From contig JAPPNU010000008.1 in assembly GCA_028873695.1 (NCBI GenBank), forward strand, positions 91,527-155,526: a DNA stretch of 64,000 nt, written 5' to 3'. A program made the translations under genes and the position numbers. The DNA is from Gemmatimonadota bacterium (lineage in GTDB: Bacteria > Latescibacterota > UBA2968 > GCA-2709665). Under the pieces are notes generated by a model that did not search any database, was not told where the DNA came from, and saw nothing but the letters and a program-made list of their open reading frames with translations. This document shows positions 1 through 7,764 of the stretch, in pieces (the stretch's first letter is position 1; the number at the start of each line of letters is the position of its first letter).

Positions 1-642
1 AACCGGATGCGTGCAATCAATGCGGGCCGGTACCCGCGCATTTTGTGGGTGGACGAGGCCGACAGCCGGCGTCTGCCGCCGGACCGGGTGGAAATTCGGA
101 TCAAGTCGAAAGAGTACCTGTACGATCCGTCGAAGGTCGCTGCGGCAGAGGGCCGGCCGTATCGGGACCTTCGAAAGAAACTGAGTCGATTCCGAAGAGG
201 CGCGGATCCGCTCTTCCGGGAACTGACGCCCGCCGATATCACAGCCTGCCAGGCGCTGTTGCGGCACTGGCGGAAACGGCAGGGGCGCAAGCGGGACTTT
301 CTACTCGACTGGGGATATACCCGGTCGGCGCTGTCGATGTACGGGCAATGGACTTCCGACGAACTCCAGGGCTGGTGCGTGGAGCTGGAGGGCCGGGTTG
401 CGGCCTTCGCGATTGCCGGCCGAATGCACGCCCGGCTGGCCAATTTCTTTATCGCCAAGACGGACCCCGATGTCCGGGGGCTGTCGGAATACCTGCGAAT
501 GGAGGTCTACCGGGCGCTGGTGGATTACGATCTCGTCAACGACGCCGGTGACCTGGGGCTGCAGGGTTTGCGACAACATAAGCGGAAATTCCGGCCTGTC
601 GAGTTGATTCCGGTCTACAGCGCGTCGTTTTCGGATCGATGA
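1..642 (+). CDS. DUF2156/phosphatidylglycerol lysyltransferase-like acyltransferase, 5' partial
   Basis: The frame is open from the first base of the window, so the true start probably lies upstream; an ATG at 7 is available but need not be the start. The C-terminal half carries the features of the DUF2156 / lysylphosphatidylglycerol synthetase C-terminal domain (GNAT-like fold): a run NDAGDLGLQGLRQHKRKF followed by a PVELIPVY ending, typical of this family's last two strands. Members transfer aminoacyl or acyl groups, often to lipids, but many are uncharacterised, and no membrane segments are visible in the part present. It lies 109 bp ahead of cysC. Family call is moderately sure; substrate unknown. 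Confidence 0.6.
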   Translation, partial: NRMRAINAGRYPRILWVDEADSRRLPPDRVEIRIKSKEYLYDPSKVAAAEGRPYRDLRKKLSRFRRGADPLFRELTPADITACQALLRHWRKRQGRKRDFLLDWGYTRSALSMYGQWTSDELQGWCVELEGRVAAFAIAGRMHARLANFFIAKTDPDVRGLSEYLRMEVYRALVDYDLVNDAGDLGLQGLRQHKRKFRPVELIPVYSASFSDR

Positions 643-751
643 ACAACGCGTTTTTCCGGCTTTCCGTGCGGCCGGAAGGTCCGGCCGGATCGAGTGGGGT
701 CAGGGGTGGCGGGTCCGTGCGGAAGAACACGTAACGCGGAGGCGGTTCAGG

Positions 752-1378
752 GTGGCAGCGAAAGCGACGAATATCGTGTGGCATGAAGGACACGTGAGTC
801 GAGCGGAGCGGGAACGCCTCCTGGCTCAGGCCGGGTGCCTGGTGTGGCTGACCGGTCTGCCGTCCTCCGGGAAGAGTACCATTGCGTTTACCGCGGAGCA
901 CGCGCTGGTCGCGCGGGGCCGGATGGCCTATGTTCTGGACGGAGACAATATCCGGCATGGTCTGAACAGGAATCTGGGATTCTCGGCCGCTGACCGGGCG
1001 GAAAATATCCGCCGTATCGGCGAGGTGGGGAAGCTGTTCGTGGACGCGGGGATCCTTGCCGTAAGCAGCTTCGTCAGTCCGTACAGGATCGACCGGGACG
1101 GCGTTCGCGGGATGCTGGGCCCTGGCGAATTTCTGGAGGTTTTCATTGACACCCCCCTGGAGGTCTGCGAAGAACGTGACCCCAAGGGGCTCTACAGGAA
1201 GGCGCGTGCCGGAGAGATACCCGGCTTTACGGGTATCTCGGATCCTTACGAGCCGCCGGAGAATCCGGAACTGGTCATCAAGGCGGCCGAATGTACGCCC
1301 GGGGACGCGGCGCAACGAATCCTCGAGTTGCTCGAGTCTCGCGGAAAGATCCCGACACGGGTAGGAAGCGAACCATGA
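752..1378 (+). CDS. cysC: Adenylyl-sulfate kinase (APS kinase)
   Basis: Phosphorylates adenosine 5'-phosphosulfate to PAPS with ATP in the cytoplasm, for sulfate assimilation or sulfation. A 208-aa single-domain kinase with a P-loop GLPSSGKST at residues 35-43, the family DGDNIRHGLNRNLGFS segment from residue 63 and the DPKGLYRKAR stretch typical of CysC. GTG start at 752 is chosen because a GGAGG sequence lies at 738-742. The stop codon overlaps the ATG of murD (ATGA), so the two genes are probably co-translated. No ATP sulfurylase gene is in the window, so whether it serves assimilation or sugar/lipid sulfation cannot be told. Confidence 0.93.
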   Translation: MAAKATNIVWHEGHVSRAERERLLAQAGCLVWLTGLPSSGKSTIAFTAEHALVARGRMAYVLDGDNIRHGLNRNLGFSAADRAENIRRIGEVGKLFVDAGILAVSSFVSPYRIDRDGVRGMLGPGEFLEVFIDTPLEVCEERDPKGLYRKARAGEIPGFTGISDPYEPPENPELVIKAAECTPGDAAQRILELLESRGKIPTRVGSEP

Positions 1379-2751
1379 TGCCGCTGGACGGGCGGCGGGT
1401 GCTCGTAATGGGCCTGGGCCTGTTCGGCGGGGGCGTGGGTGCAGTTCGGTTTCTGTGCAGAGAAGGCGCGCGGGTGACCGTTACCGACCTGCGGACCGCG
1501 GATGCGCTTCGGGAGTCGCTGCGAACACTCGAGTCGCTGCCGGTCGTCTACAGGCTGGGCGGACACGAGGCGGAGGATTTCCGGGCGGCGGACCTCATCG
1601 TGGCGAACCCCGGGGTCCCGCGGTCTTCCCCGTTCCTGAACGTTGCCGGGAAGCGGGGAATCCCCGTGACAACCGAGATTTGCCTGTTTGCGGAACGTTG
1701 CAGGGCGCCGGTCGTGGGGATAACGGGCAGCAGCGGAAAGACGACGACCACGTCGCTGGTCGGGGAGATGATGCGACGCGGGAACCCGGGGACGATGGTG
1801 GGCGGAAATATCGGTGGATCTCTGCTGGATGAACTGGATGAAATAACGGCAGACACTCGCGTCGTCCTCGAACTCTCAAGCTTTCAGCTGGACCGGCTGG
1901 CCGATCTGCAATGGAGCCCGCAGACCGCCGTGATTACGAATTTTGCCCCAAATCACCTGGATATACATGGTTCGCTGGAGGCCTACAAGACGGCGAAAAA
2001 GCAGATCATCGCGCATCAGGACGTTCGAGACGTCACCGTTCTGAATGGAGACGACCCTGAAGTGCGGCGGTGGCCCGGTGACGGGCGCCGCATCGTATTC
2101 AGCACGCAGCCGGCGTCGGGGTCCGACGTCTACGTGGACGACGGCGAAATACGTCACCGGATCGGCCGTTCCGAACAAACCGTCTGTCCGGCCGGCGCCG
2201 TGGCGCTTCCGGGCGGGCATAATCTGTCGAACGCGCTGGCTGCCTGCGCAGCGGCGCTGTCCAACGGCGTGACCGAAGCGGATATTGCGGCCGTACTGCG
2301 CACGTTCAAGGGCGTGCCCCACCGATTGGAACGGGTTGCCGAAATCCGCGACGTCACGTACTATAACGACTCCATCGCGACAAGCCCGGATCGGACGCAG
2401 GTGGCGCTATCGGCCCTGCCGCCGGGCGTGGTGTTAATCGCGGGGGGGTACGACAAGGGTCTGGCATTCGATGCGCTTGGACGTCAGATCGGGCGAGGGG
2501 TGTCGCATCTCATCCTGACGGGCCGGACGGCGGACGCGATCGCGGCGTCGGTACCGGCCGGATCTCCAACGCGCATACTGAGGGTCAATTCCCTGGACGA
2601 CGCGGTGACCGCCGCCGCGAGGCGCGCGGGGCAGGGTAATACGGTGCTGTTTTCTCCGGCCTCGGCCAGCTACGACTGCTTTCGCAATTACGCCGAGCGC
2701 GGAGAGCGGTTCAGGCAACTGGTTCTGAATCTCAGGAGTTGTGATGGCTGA
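1375..2751 (+). CDS. murD: UDP-N-acetylmuramoyl-L-alanine--D-glutamate ligase
   Basis: Cytoplasmic Mur ligase adding D-glutamate to UDP-MurNAc-L-Ala in peptidoglycan synthesis. 458 aa, normal for MurD. An N-terminal Rossmann-like part (VLVMGLGLFGGG) is followed by the ATP-binding loop GITGSSGKTTTT (residues 115-126), the central domain motif NFAPNHLDIHG and a C-terminal domain with YNDSIATSPDRT. Start ATG 1375 overlaps the cysC stop; a second ATG follows directly at 1378. Its 3' end overlaps the next gene by 8 bases. Unusually it stands apart from other mur/fts genes, at least in this window. Confidence 0.95.
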   Translation: MMPLDGRRVLVMGLGLFGGGVGAVRFLCREGARVTVTDLRTADALRESLRTLESLPVVYRLGGHEAEDFRAADLIVANPGVPRSSPFLNVAGKRGIPVTTEICLFAERCRAPVVGITGSSGKTTTTSLVGEMMRRGNPGTMVGGNIGGSLLDELDEITADTRVVLELSSFQLDRLADLQWSPQTAVITNFAPNHLDIHGSLEAYKTAKKQIIAHQDVRDVTVLNGDDPEVRRWPGDGRRIVFSTQPASGSDVYVDDGEIRHRIGRSEQTVCPAGAVALPGGHNLSNALAACAAALSNGVTEADIAAVLRTFKGVPHRLERVAEIRDVTYYNDSIATSPDRTQVALSALPPGVVLIAGGYDKGLAFDALGRQIGRGVSHLILTGRTADAIAASVPAGSPTRILRVNSLDDAVTAAARRAGQGNTVLFSPASASYDCFRNYAERGERFRQLVLNLRSCDG

Positions 2752-3583
2752 GACAGTCGACTTGCGGGCAATCGCGCCAACCATATCCATTGTACTCGGC
2801 GTGCCCGCACCCCGTGGCGCCGAGGCGGCGCCGATCGATGAAGTCGTGGATACCCTGCGTTCGGCCGACCGGCTCGCATTGGTGGTGGTGGACGGTTTCG
2901 GCTCGTCGCTGTGGGCGTATGTTCGCGGCAACGTGCCGCTTCTCAACCGGGTCGCGGCGCTTCGGCATCGAGAGATCCGGTCCGTGCTGCCCTCAATGAC
3001 CTACATCTGCATTTCAACCATGCTGACCGGCGTGTCCCCTTCCTCCCACGGCGTCACGGATCTGAATACGATGATCCGGGCGACGCGGTCACCCCGGATG
3101 GATTCCGTTTTCAATCGGGTGCGGGACGCCGGCGGGCAGACGATGATGGCCGTCCACGAGCGGGACGTGGCGGGGCTGGACATTGAACGGTTTGCCGACC
3201 GCACGGTACTGGCAAAGGAACGAAACGATCTGGAGATCTACGCCCGGGTTCCCGGTCTGATATTCGAACATTCGCCGGCGTTCGCGTTCGTTCATCTGCT
3301 GGACGTGGACGAAGCGGGTCACCGGTACGGTCCTTACTCCCCTGAGGTCCGGCAGGCTGCCTCCGGGATGGACAGGAACCTGAAGGGGCTGCTGGCCGTT
3401 CTCGCGACGTCAGGATACGGGGTGGTCATCGTGGCGGACCACGGCATGCATGAGTCTCCGGAGCGCGCCACGGACGAGGGCGGAAACCGCGGGACCCACG
3501 ACGGCTCGGTTCCGGAAGACCTGGTCGTACCGCTGCTGTGGGCGACGGCTGAAGAACTGCGCGACGTCACGAAGGGAATCTAG
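2744..3583 (+). CDS. Alkaline-phosphatase-superfamily phosphodiesterase/nucleotide pyrophosphatase-like protein
   Basis: 279 aa with the type I phosphodiesterase/nucleotide pyrophosphatase fold. Metal-binding segments expected of the superfamily are visible: VVVDGFG near the N-terminus (first Asp), a Thr-rich stretch ICISTMLTG where the nucleophile is expected, LLDVDEAGHRYG (Asp and His) and VIVADHGM (Asp-His). No signal peptide, so probably cytoplasmic. ATG 2744 is preferred over GTG 2741 because the CAGGAG sequence at 2733-2738 then has a proper spacer. It overlaps the murD stop, so cysC-murD-this gene form one transcript closed by the terminator at 3586-3628. Substrate unknown. Confidence 0.8.
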   Translation: MAETVDLRAIAPTISIVLGVPAPRGAEAAPIDEVVDTLRSADRLALVVVDGFGSSLWAYVRGNVPLLNRVAALRHREIRSVLPSMTYICISTMLTGVSPSSHGVTDLNTMIRATRSPRMDSVFNRVRDAGGQTMMAVHERDVAGLDIERFADRTVLAKERNDLEIYARVPGLIFEHSPAFAFVHLLDVDEAGHRYGPYSPEVRQAASGMDRNLKGLLAVLATSGYGVVIVADHGMHESPERATDEGGNRGTHDGSVPEDLVVPLLWATAEELRDVTKGI

Positions 3584-3585
3584 TA

Positions 3586-3628
3586 CGAAAACGAGGCCGG
3601 ACGCTCCTGTCGTCCGGCCTCGTTTTCG
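3586..3628. terminator. Bidirectional intrinsic terminator
   Basis: A perfect 18-bp inverted repeat (CGAAAACGAGGCCGGACG at 3586-3603 and its complement at 3611-3628) with a 7-nt loop. It lies between two convergent genes, and the A-rich/T-rich stem ends give a U-tract on either strand, so it can stop both the cysC operon and the sigma factor gene. Confidence 0.9.
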
Positions 3629-3643
3629 TTGCGACGTCTGCGT

Positions 3644-4516
3644 TCAGGCACCGTCTGAATAGGGCATAAGTTTCCGGCCGCGAGTGGGGTGACGGAGCTT
3701 TCTGAGCGCTTTTTCCTTGATCTGCCTCACACGTTCACGGGTAAGCCTGAACCGGATACCGATTTCCTCCAGGGTCATCTCGGCGTCGCCGCCCAGGCCG
3801 AAATAGAGACGAATAACCTCGCGTTCCCTTTCTTCGAGCGTATCCAGCGCCGCGAAAATCTCATTTTCCAGTGAATTCTGCATGAGGAGATGATCCGGCG
3901 CCTCCTGGTTTTCGTCCGTCATGACTTCCAGCAGGCTGTTTTCTTCGTCTTCGCCGAAGGTCATGTCCAGCGAAAGGATGCGTTGTCCGCTGGCAAGGGT
4001 ATCGACCACCTGCTCAACCGAGATTCCCAACTCCTCCGCGATCTCCTCTTCCGGAGGACGCCCGGACGTTTCCTGTTGCCGGTTGTTGACGTACCGTGAG
4101 ATTCGGCGCAGAAGGTCCACACGATTGAGTGGAAGACGCACGACTCTGGAATGTTCGGCCAGCGTCTGCAGGATGGACTGGCGAATCCACCAGACCGCAT
4201 AGGATATGAACTTGAAGCCCCTGGTTTCGTCGAATCTCTCCGCCGCCGTAATGAGTCCGAGGTTGCCCGCGCTGATCAGGTCCGCCAGCGGCACCCCCTG
4301 GTTCCGGTATTCCCGGGCAACGGTTATGACGAACCGAAGGTTGGCCTCGACAAGCTTCCTTCGGGCTTCGAGGTCTCCCTTTTTGATGCGGCGGGCAAGA
4401 AAGACTTCCTCCTGGGACGTCAGCGGCTCCGAAGTGGCAACGTCTTCCAGGTAGCGGTGCAATGAATCCTTCACCTCATTGCGGTAGACTCCGCTCTTTC
4501 TGGCCACGAAGATCAC
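3644..4516 (-). CDS. Sigma-70 family RNA polymerase sigma factor, short primary type
   Basis: 290-aa sigma factor containing regions 1.2 (about residues 16-50), 2 (about 54-125, with NLRFVITVAREYRNQG and the DLISAGNLGLITAAERFD / FISYAVWWIRQSI core), 3 and 4 (region 4.2 with LTRERVRQIKEKALRKLR). Region 1.1 is absent, as in the short RpoD of Bacteroidetes and relatives. The region 2.4 sequence matches primary sigma factors, so this may be the housekeeping sigma; an RpoS/SigB-like second sigma cannot be excluded. Its own upstream region has a TTGACA-containing promoter. Convergent with the upstream operon and divergent from the M42 peptidase gene. Confidence 0.9.
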   Translation of the reverse strand: MIFVARKSGVYRNEVKDSLHRYLEDVATSEPLTSQEEVFLARRIKKGDLEARRKLVEANLRFVITVAREYRNQGVPLADLISAGNLGLITAAERFDETRGFKFISYAVWWIRQSILQTLAEHSRVVRLPLNRVDLLRRISRYVNNRQQETSGRPPEEEIAEELGISVEQVVDTLASGQRILSLDMTFGEDEENSLLEVMTDENQEAPDHLLMQNSLENEIFAALDTLEEREREVIRLYFGLGGDAEMTLEEIGIRFRLTRERVRQIKEKALRKLRHPTRGRKLMPYSDGA

Positions 4517-4587
4517 CTCTGGCGGATGTGCGATTGATGGATGGGATTCTGCAGCCGGCGGGAGGTTGTGTGAAATATACCAATTTG

Positions 4588-4616
4588 AATATTCCGTGTT
4601 TCCGGTGTGATGTCAA
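4588..4616 (-). promoter_or_regulatory. Candidate sigma-70 promoter for the sigma factor gene
   Basis: Read on the minus strand, a perfect -35 TTGACA (4611-4616) is followed after 17 nt by AATATT (4588-4593). The predicted transcript start would be about 65 nt before the ATG at 4516. The -10 is weak; the -35 and spacing carry the call. Confidence 0.45.
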
Positions 4617-4705
4617 GCGAAATTTCCTGCGCGTACCGCAGAGCCTACCGGGATGTACCGCGGCGACCGCGACCCGGCTCTCTCGCGTTGTTTGGAGGCG
4701 TTCCG

Positions 4706-5764
4706 ATGGATGTGTCGATTGATCGACCGCGTCTGATGAAGTTGCTGGAAAGACTCCTGACGGCCCATGCCCCGCCGGGGGCGGAAGGTGAAGTGGACGC
4801 CATCGTGATGGAGGAGGTGCGTGCTCTCGCGGCGTCGGTCTGGCAGGACGCGGCCGAGAGCATCGTGGTTCACTTCAGGGGCCGGGGCGACGGCGCGCCC
4901 GTTGCCGTCACAGCCCACAAGGACGAGATCTCACTTATGGTCAGGCGCGTCCAGGACGATGGACGGCTTCGGGTCCGGCCGCTGGGCGGGCTCCACGCGT
5001 GGGCGGTCGGCGAGGGGCCGGTTGACGTGCTGACCGAAGGTGAACCGGTGACGGGCATTCTGTCCGTGGGCTCCAAGCATGTTTCCAACGAGAGTCCCGC
5101 GGGTCCTTTAAAGTCGGGCAAGGGGGTCGAATGGGAGAAGTTCTGGATAGAGACCAAGCGCACCGCTGCTGAACTGAGGGACCTGGGCGTGCATCGAGGC
5201 AGCAAGGCGGTGCTGGCGCGTTCCCGGAAACCGCCGGTGTTTATCGGGGACTTCATCTGCGGTTACAATCTGGACTGCAGGGCGGGACTCGCGGTTCTGA
5301 TCGAAGCGGCCAGGCAACTGGCAGAGACGCCGCCGCCGAATGACGTGTATCTCATCGCCAGTTCAGAGGAGGAAATAGGCGCGCAGGGCGCCGCGTTTTC
5401 GATCGGACAGTTGCCCGCCCAGACGGCGGTCGCGCTGGACATTGCGCCCGTGGCCGAGGAGTATCAGATCCGGAATTGCGGAAAGCCGGTCCTGCTCTGG
5501 GGTGACGCGACCGGGGTTTACCACGAACGGACGTTGCGCCACATGGAAGCGCTGGCAACGCGCATGGGATTCGAAACGCAGCCCGCGGTGGTCACTTCCT
5601 ACGGGAGCGACGCCAGCATCGCCAAGCGTACCGGGTCGGCCGGACGGTCGGCCTGCATCGCGTATCCGGGCGAGAATACTCACGGGTACGAGATCTGTTC
5701 GATGGAAGGAATCGTCAATTCGGCCAGGCTGCTGATGGCATACCTGAGAAACCCTCTGGAATGA
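4706..5764 (+). CDS. M42 family metallopeptidase (glutamyl aminopeptidase/endoglucanase-like)
   Basis: 352-aa cytoplasmic aminopeptidase of clan MH, usually a large oligomer trimming peptides. The expected two-metal ligands are visible: H71 and D73 in TAHKDE, bridging D190 in GYNLDCRAG, catalytic/ligand E221-E222 in ASSEEEIGAQG, D245 in ALDIAPV and H326 in GENTHGYE. ATG 4706 is chosen because TTGGAGG lies at 4692-4698; upstream in-frame codons give an unlike, Arg-rich extension. The gene is followed at 43 nt by an unknown RidA-like gene on the same strand. Confidence 0.88.
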   Translation: MDVSIDRPRLMKLLERLLTAHAPPGAEGEVDAIVMEEVRALAASVWQDAAESIVVHFRGRGDGAPVAVTAHKDEISLMVRRVQDDGRLRVRPLGGLHAWAVGEGPVDVLTEGEPVTGILSVGSKHVSNESPAGPLKSGKGVEWEKFWIETKRTAAELRDLGVHRGSKAVLARSRKPPVFIGDFICGYNLDCRAGLAVLIEAARQLAETPPPNDVYLIASSEEEIGAQGAAFSIGQLPAQTAVALDIAPVAEEYQIRNCGKPVLLWGDATGVYHERTLRHMEALATRMGFETQPAVVTSYGSDASIAKRTGSAGRSACIAYPGENTHGYEICSMEGIVNSARLLMAYLRNPLE

Positions 5765-5807
5765 CCGCCGGCGCTTCGCCCCTGCCGGAAAGCCACGGCC
5801 TTTATTT

Positions 5808-6557
5808 ATGCTTTTTGAGAATACAAAAGGACACTATCAATTCCTGAAGGGAATTGAGCCCTATTCGTGCGGCGCCATCGCCGCCAACGGATTCGAGGTC
5901 GTGCATGCGACGTTGGCCGAACCGCTTCCCTGGCGCGAGGGGTTCGACAGGGTGGACAGGCATCTTCGCGCGTCGGATCGGGGACGGCACGCGCTTTGCG
6001 GTGTCGAACTCCGCTGCCCGAAACCGCATTCGATGGACGGATTCATCGGCTTCAACGAAGCATATTGCGAACTTCTGGCATCCTGGGACCTGCACGTGGA
6101 CGGATTGAATCCGGTAGCGCGGACCAACGTCGCGCCGCTGTACAATCCGCCGGACGATACGACGATGCACGGTTTTTCATACACGATGCCCTGCCGGGAA
6201 GAAAACGGCAGAACCTTCGTCATCGCGGGTGCGGGTGAACTGCTCGAAGGCGAACTGGTGCGCGACGGCATCGTCAGGCGGGGAGAGACGGGTCCGGACG
6301 CGATGCGGGAAAAGGCGGCGTACGTGGTGCGGGTGATGGCGGACCGGCTGGCGGGTGTGGGAGCGCCCTGGAGCGAGGTGACAACCGTGGACGTTTACAC
6401 GGTGCACCGGTTGGACCGCCTGCTGGAACAGGTCGTGGCGCCCGGGGTCGGGTGGGCCCAGCGCCATGGCTTCAGGTGGTACCTGGCGCGCCCGCCCGTG
6501 ATCGGGATTGAATTCGAGATGGACGTCCGTGGCGTCAGGCGTGAAATTCGCATTTGA
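5808..6557 (+). CDS. Conserved hypothetical protein, RidA-like C-terminal region
   Basis: 249 aa, no signal peptide or membrane segment. The C-terminal third (from about residue 165) resembles the RidA/YjgF deaminase fold: a helix with MREKAAYVVRVMADRLAGVG, then TTVDVYTVHRL and a closing VIGIEFEMDVRGVRREI strand. The N-terminal part is not recognised but contains FNEAYCELLASWDLHVDGLN, which suggests a second related half. RidA proteins hydrolyse reactive enamines/imines, but the diagnostic arginine cannot be placed here. Likely co-transcribed with the M42 peptidase. Function uncertain. Confidence 0.5.
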   Translation: MLFENTKGHYQFLKGIEPYSCGAIAANGFEVVHATLAEPLPWREGFDRVDRHLRASDRGRHALCGVELRCPKPHSMDGFIGFNEAYCELLASWDLHVDGLNPVARTNVAPLYNPPDDTTMHGFSYTMPCREENGRTFVIAGAGELLEGELVRDGIVRRGETGPDAMREKAAYVVRVMADRLAGVGAPWSEVTTVDVYTVHRLDRLLEQVVAPGVGWAQRHGFRWYLARPPVIGIEFEMDVRGVRREIRI

Positions 6558-6607
6558 GGCCGCGCGACGCGGCACGAATTCGCCCGGCCCGCCTTTATTA
6601 TTTCATT

Positions 6608-7576
6608 CTACGGGATCAGGAGTACCTTGCCCGTCGTCAGTCTGGCCTCCAGCAGCCGGTGGGCTTCCCCGGCATCCGAAAGGGGCAGCGTACGGTCGAT
6701 CCGCAGATTGAGCTTCCCGGATTGAATCCAGCCAAGCACGTCCCCGGCGCGAAGTTCCAATTCTTCCCGGTTCGCCGTGTAGTCGACAAGGGTGGGGCGC
6801 GTCATGAAGATCGAACCGAGACGGGAAAGCAGCAGCGGATCGACGGGCGGCACCGGACCGCTGGCATTGCCGAACAGCACGAGGTAGCCCCTGGGACACA
6901 GGCAATTCATGCTCTTTTCCCACGTGGTCTTACCCACCGAGTCGTACGCGACGTGCACGCCCCGGCCGTCCGTGAGCCGATTCACTTCGGCTTCGAAATC
7001 CTGTTCGGTGTATCTTATGACTTCATCCGCTCCCGCGTCCCGGGCCAGTTGCGCCTTTTCTTCCGTTGACACCGTACCGATGACGCGCGCCCCCCGCATT
7101 TTCGCCATCTGAACCAGAATGAGTCCCACACCCCCCGCCGCCGCGTGGATGAGCACGGTGTCGCCTTCCAGGACGTTGCAGGTACTGTGAACGAGGTAAT
7201 GGGACGTCATGCCCTGGAGCATGGCGGCCGCGCCTGCGACGGCATCCACGCCATCGGGGAGCGTGACGAGTCTCTCCTGCGGGACTGCGACGAGTTCGGC
7301 GTAGGAACCTGGCACGCCCGCGTAGGCGACGAGTTCTCCCAACCGGAAGTCCGTTGCGTCAGTGCCGAGGGCCGCCACCGTGCCCGCGGCCTCGAGGCCG
7401 GGAATGAAGGGCAGGTCCAGGGGATAGAGGCCCGTGCGGTGATAGGTGTCAATGTAATTCAGACCGATGGCGTCGATCTTGACCAGTACTTCGCCCGGTC
7501 CGGGAACGGGATCCGGAACGTCCTTATAGCAGAGGACCTCGGGTCCGCCGGTGCGGGCTATATGAATTGCTTTCAT
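6608..7576 (-). CDS. Zinc-independent quinone oxidoreductase (MDR superfamily)
   Basis: 322-aa NAD(P)H:quinone reductase of the QOR type. It has an N-terminal GroES-like domain (VLVKIDAIGLNYIDTYHRTG, typical of QOR and lacking zinc-ligand cysteines) and a Rossmann domain with HAAAGGVGLILVQMAKMRGA as nucleotide-binding loop, ending in a KVLLIP strand. ATG 7576 is preferred over an upstream TTG/ATG because AAGGAG lies just before it. The region upstream (7596-7764) is a dispersed repeat, so its promoter must lie in or beyond the repeat or it is read from the TonB receptor gene. Confidence 0.88.
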   Translation of the reverse strand: MKAIHIARTGGPEVLCYKDVPDPVPGPGEVLVKIDAIGLNYIDTYHRTGLYPLDLPFIPGLEAAGTVAALGTDATDFRLGELVAYAGVPGSYAELVAVPQERLVTLPDGVDAVAGAAAMLQGMTSHYLVHSTCNVLEGDTVLIHAAAGGVGLILVQMAKMRGARVIGTVSTEEKAQLARDAGADEVIRYTEQDFEAEVNRLTDGRGVHVAYDSVGKTTWEKSMNCLCPRGYLVLFGNASGPVPPVDPLLLSRLGSIFMTRPTLVDYTANREELELRAGDVLGWIQSGKLNLRIDRTLPLSDAGEAHRLLEARLTTGKVLLIP

Positions 7577-7595
7577 GAAATACTCCTTCAGGGTT

Positions 7596-7764
7596 TCAGA
7601 AGCCGTCATAAAATTCCCGGCGGTCTTCGCGCGGCTGCAAAAAGCGCCGGTCGGCGTTGGTCAAACCCACACGTATAGACAAATATGGGCGGGTTTCTCC
7701 GCCTTGACCGCCGCTTTTTCGCTCGCGCTCGGGAACTCACCGGTAATTTCAAAGCAACTTTTCA
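7596..7764 (+). repeat. Palindromic dispersed repeat, copy A
   Basis: About 169 bp, similar to copies B and C. It has imperfect terminal inverted repeats (left AGAAGCCGTCATAAAATTCC; right end reads AAGTTGCTTTGAAATTACC on the minus strand) and conserved interior blocks including CTTCGCGCGGCTGC, ATAGACAAATATGGGCGG and CTTTTTCGCTCGCGCTCGGG. Its right end supplies the stop codon of the TonB receptor gene, and its left end lies 20 bp before the quinone reductase start. No coding capacity. Confidence 0.85.

Noticed and set aside
6559..6573. GC hairpin GCCGCG/CGCGGC between convergent genes as terminator
   Set aside because: Six-bp stem with three-base loop and no immediate T-tract; too weak to list.
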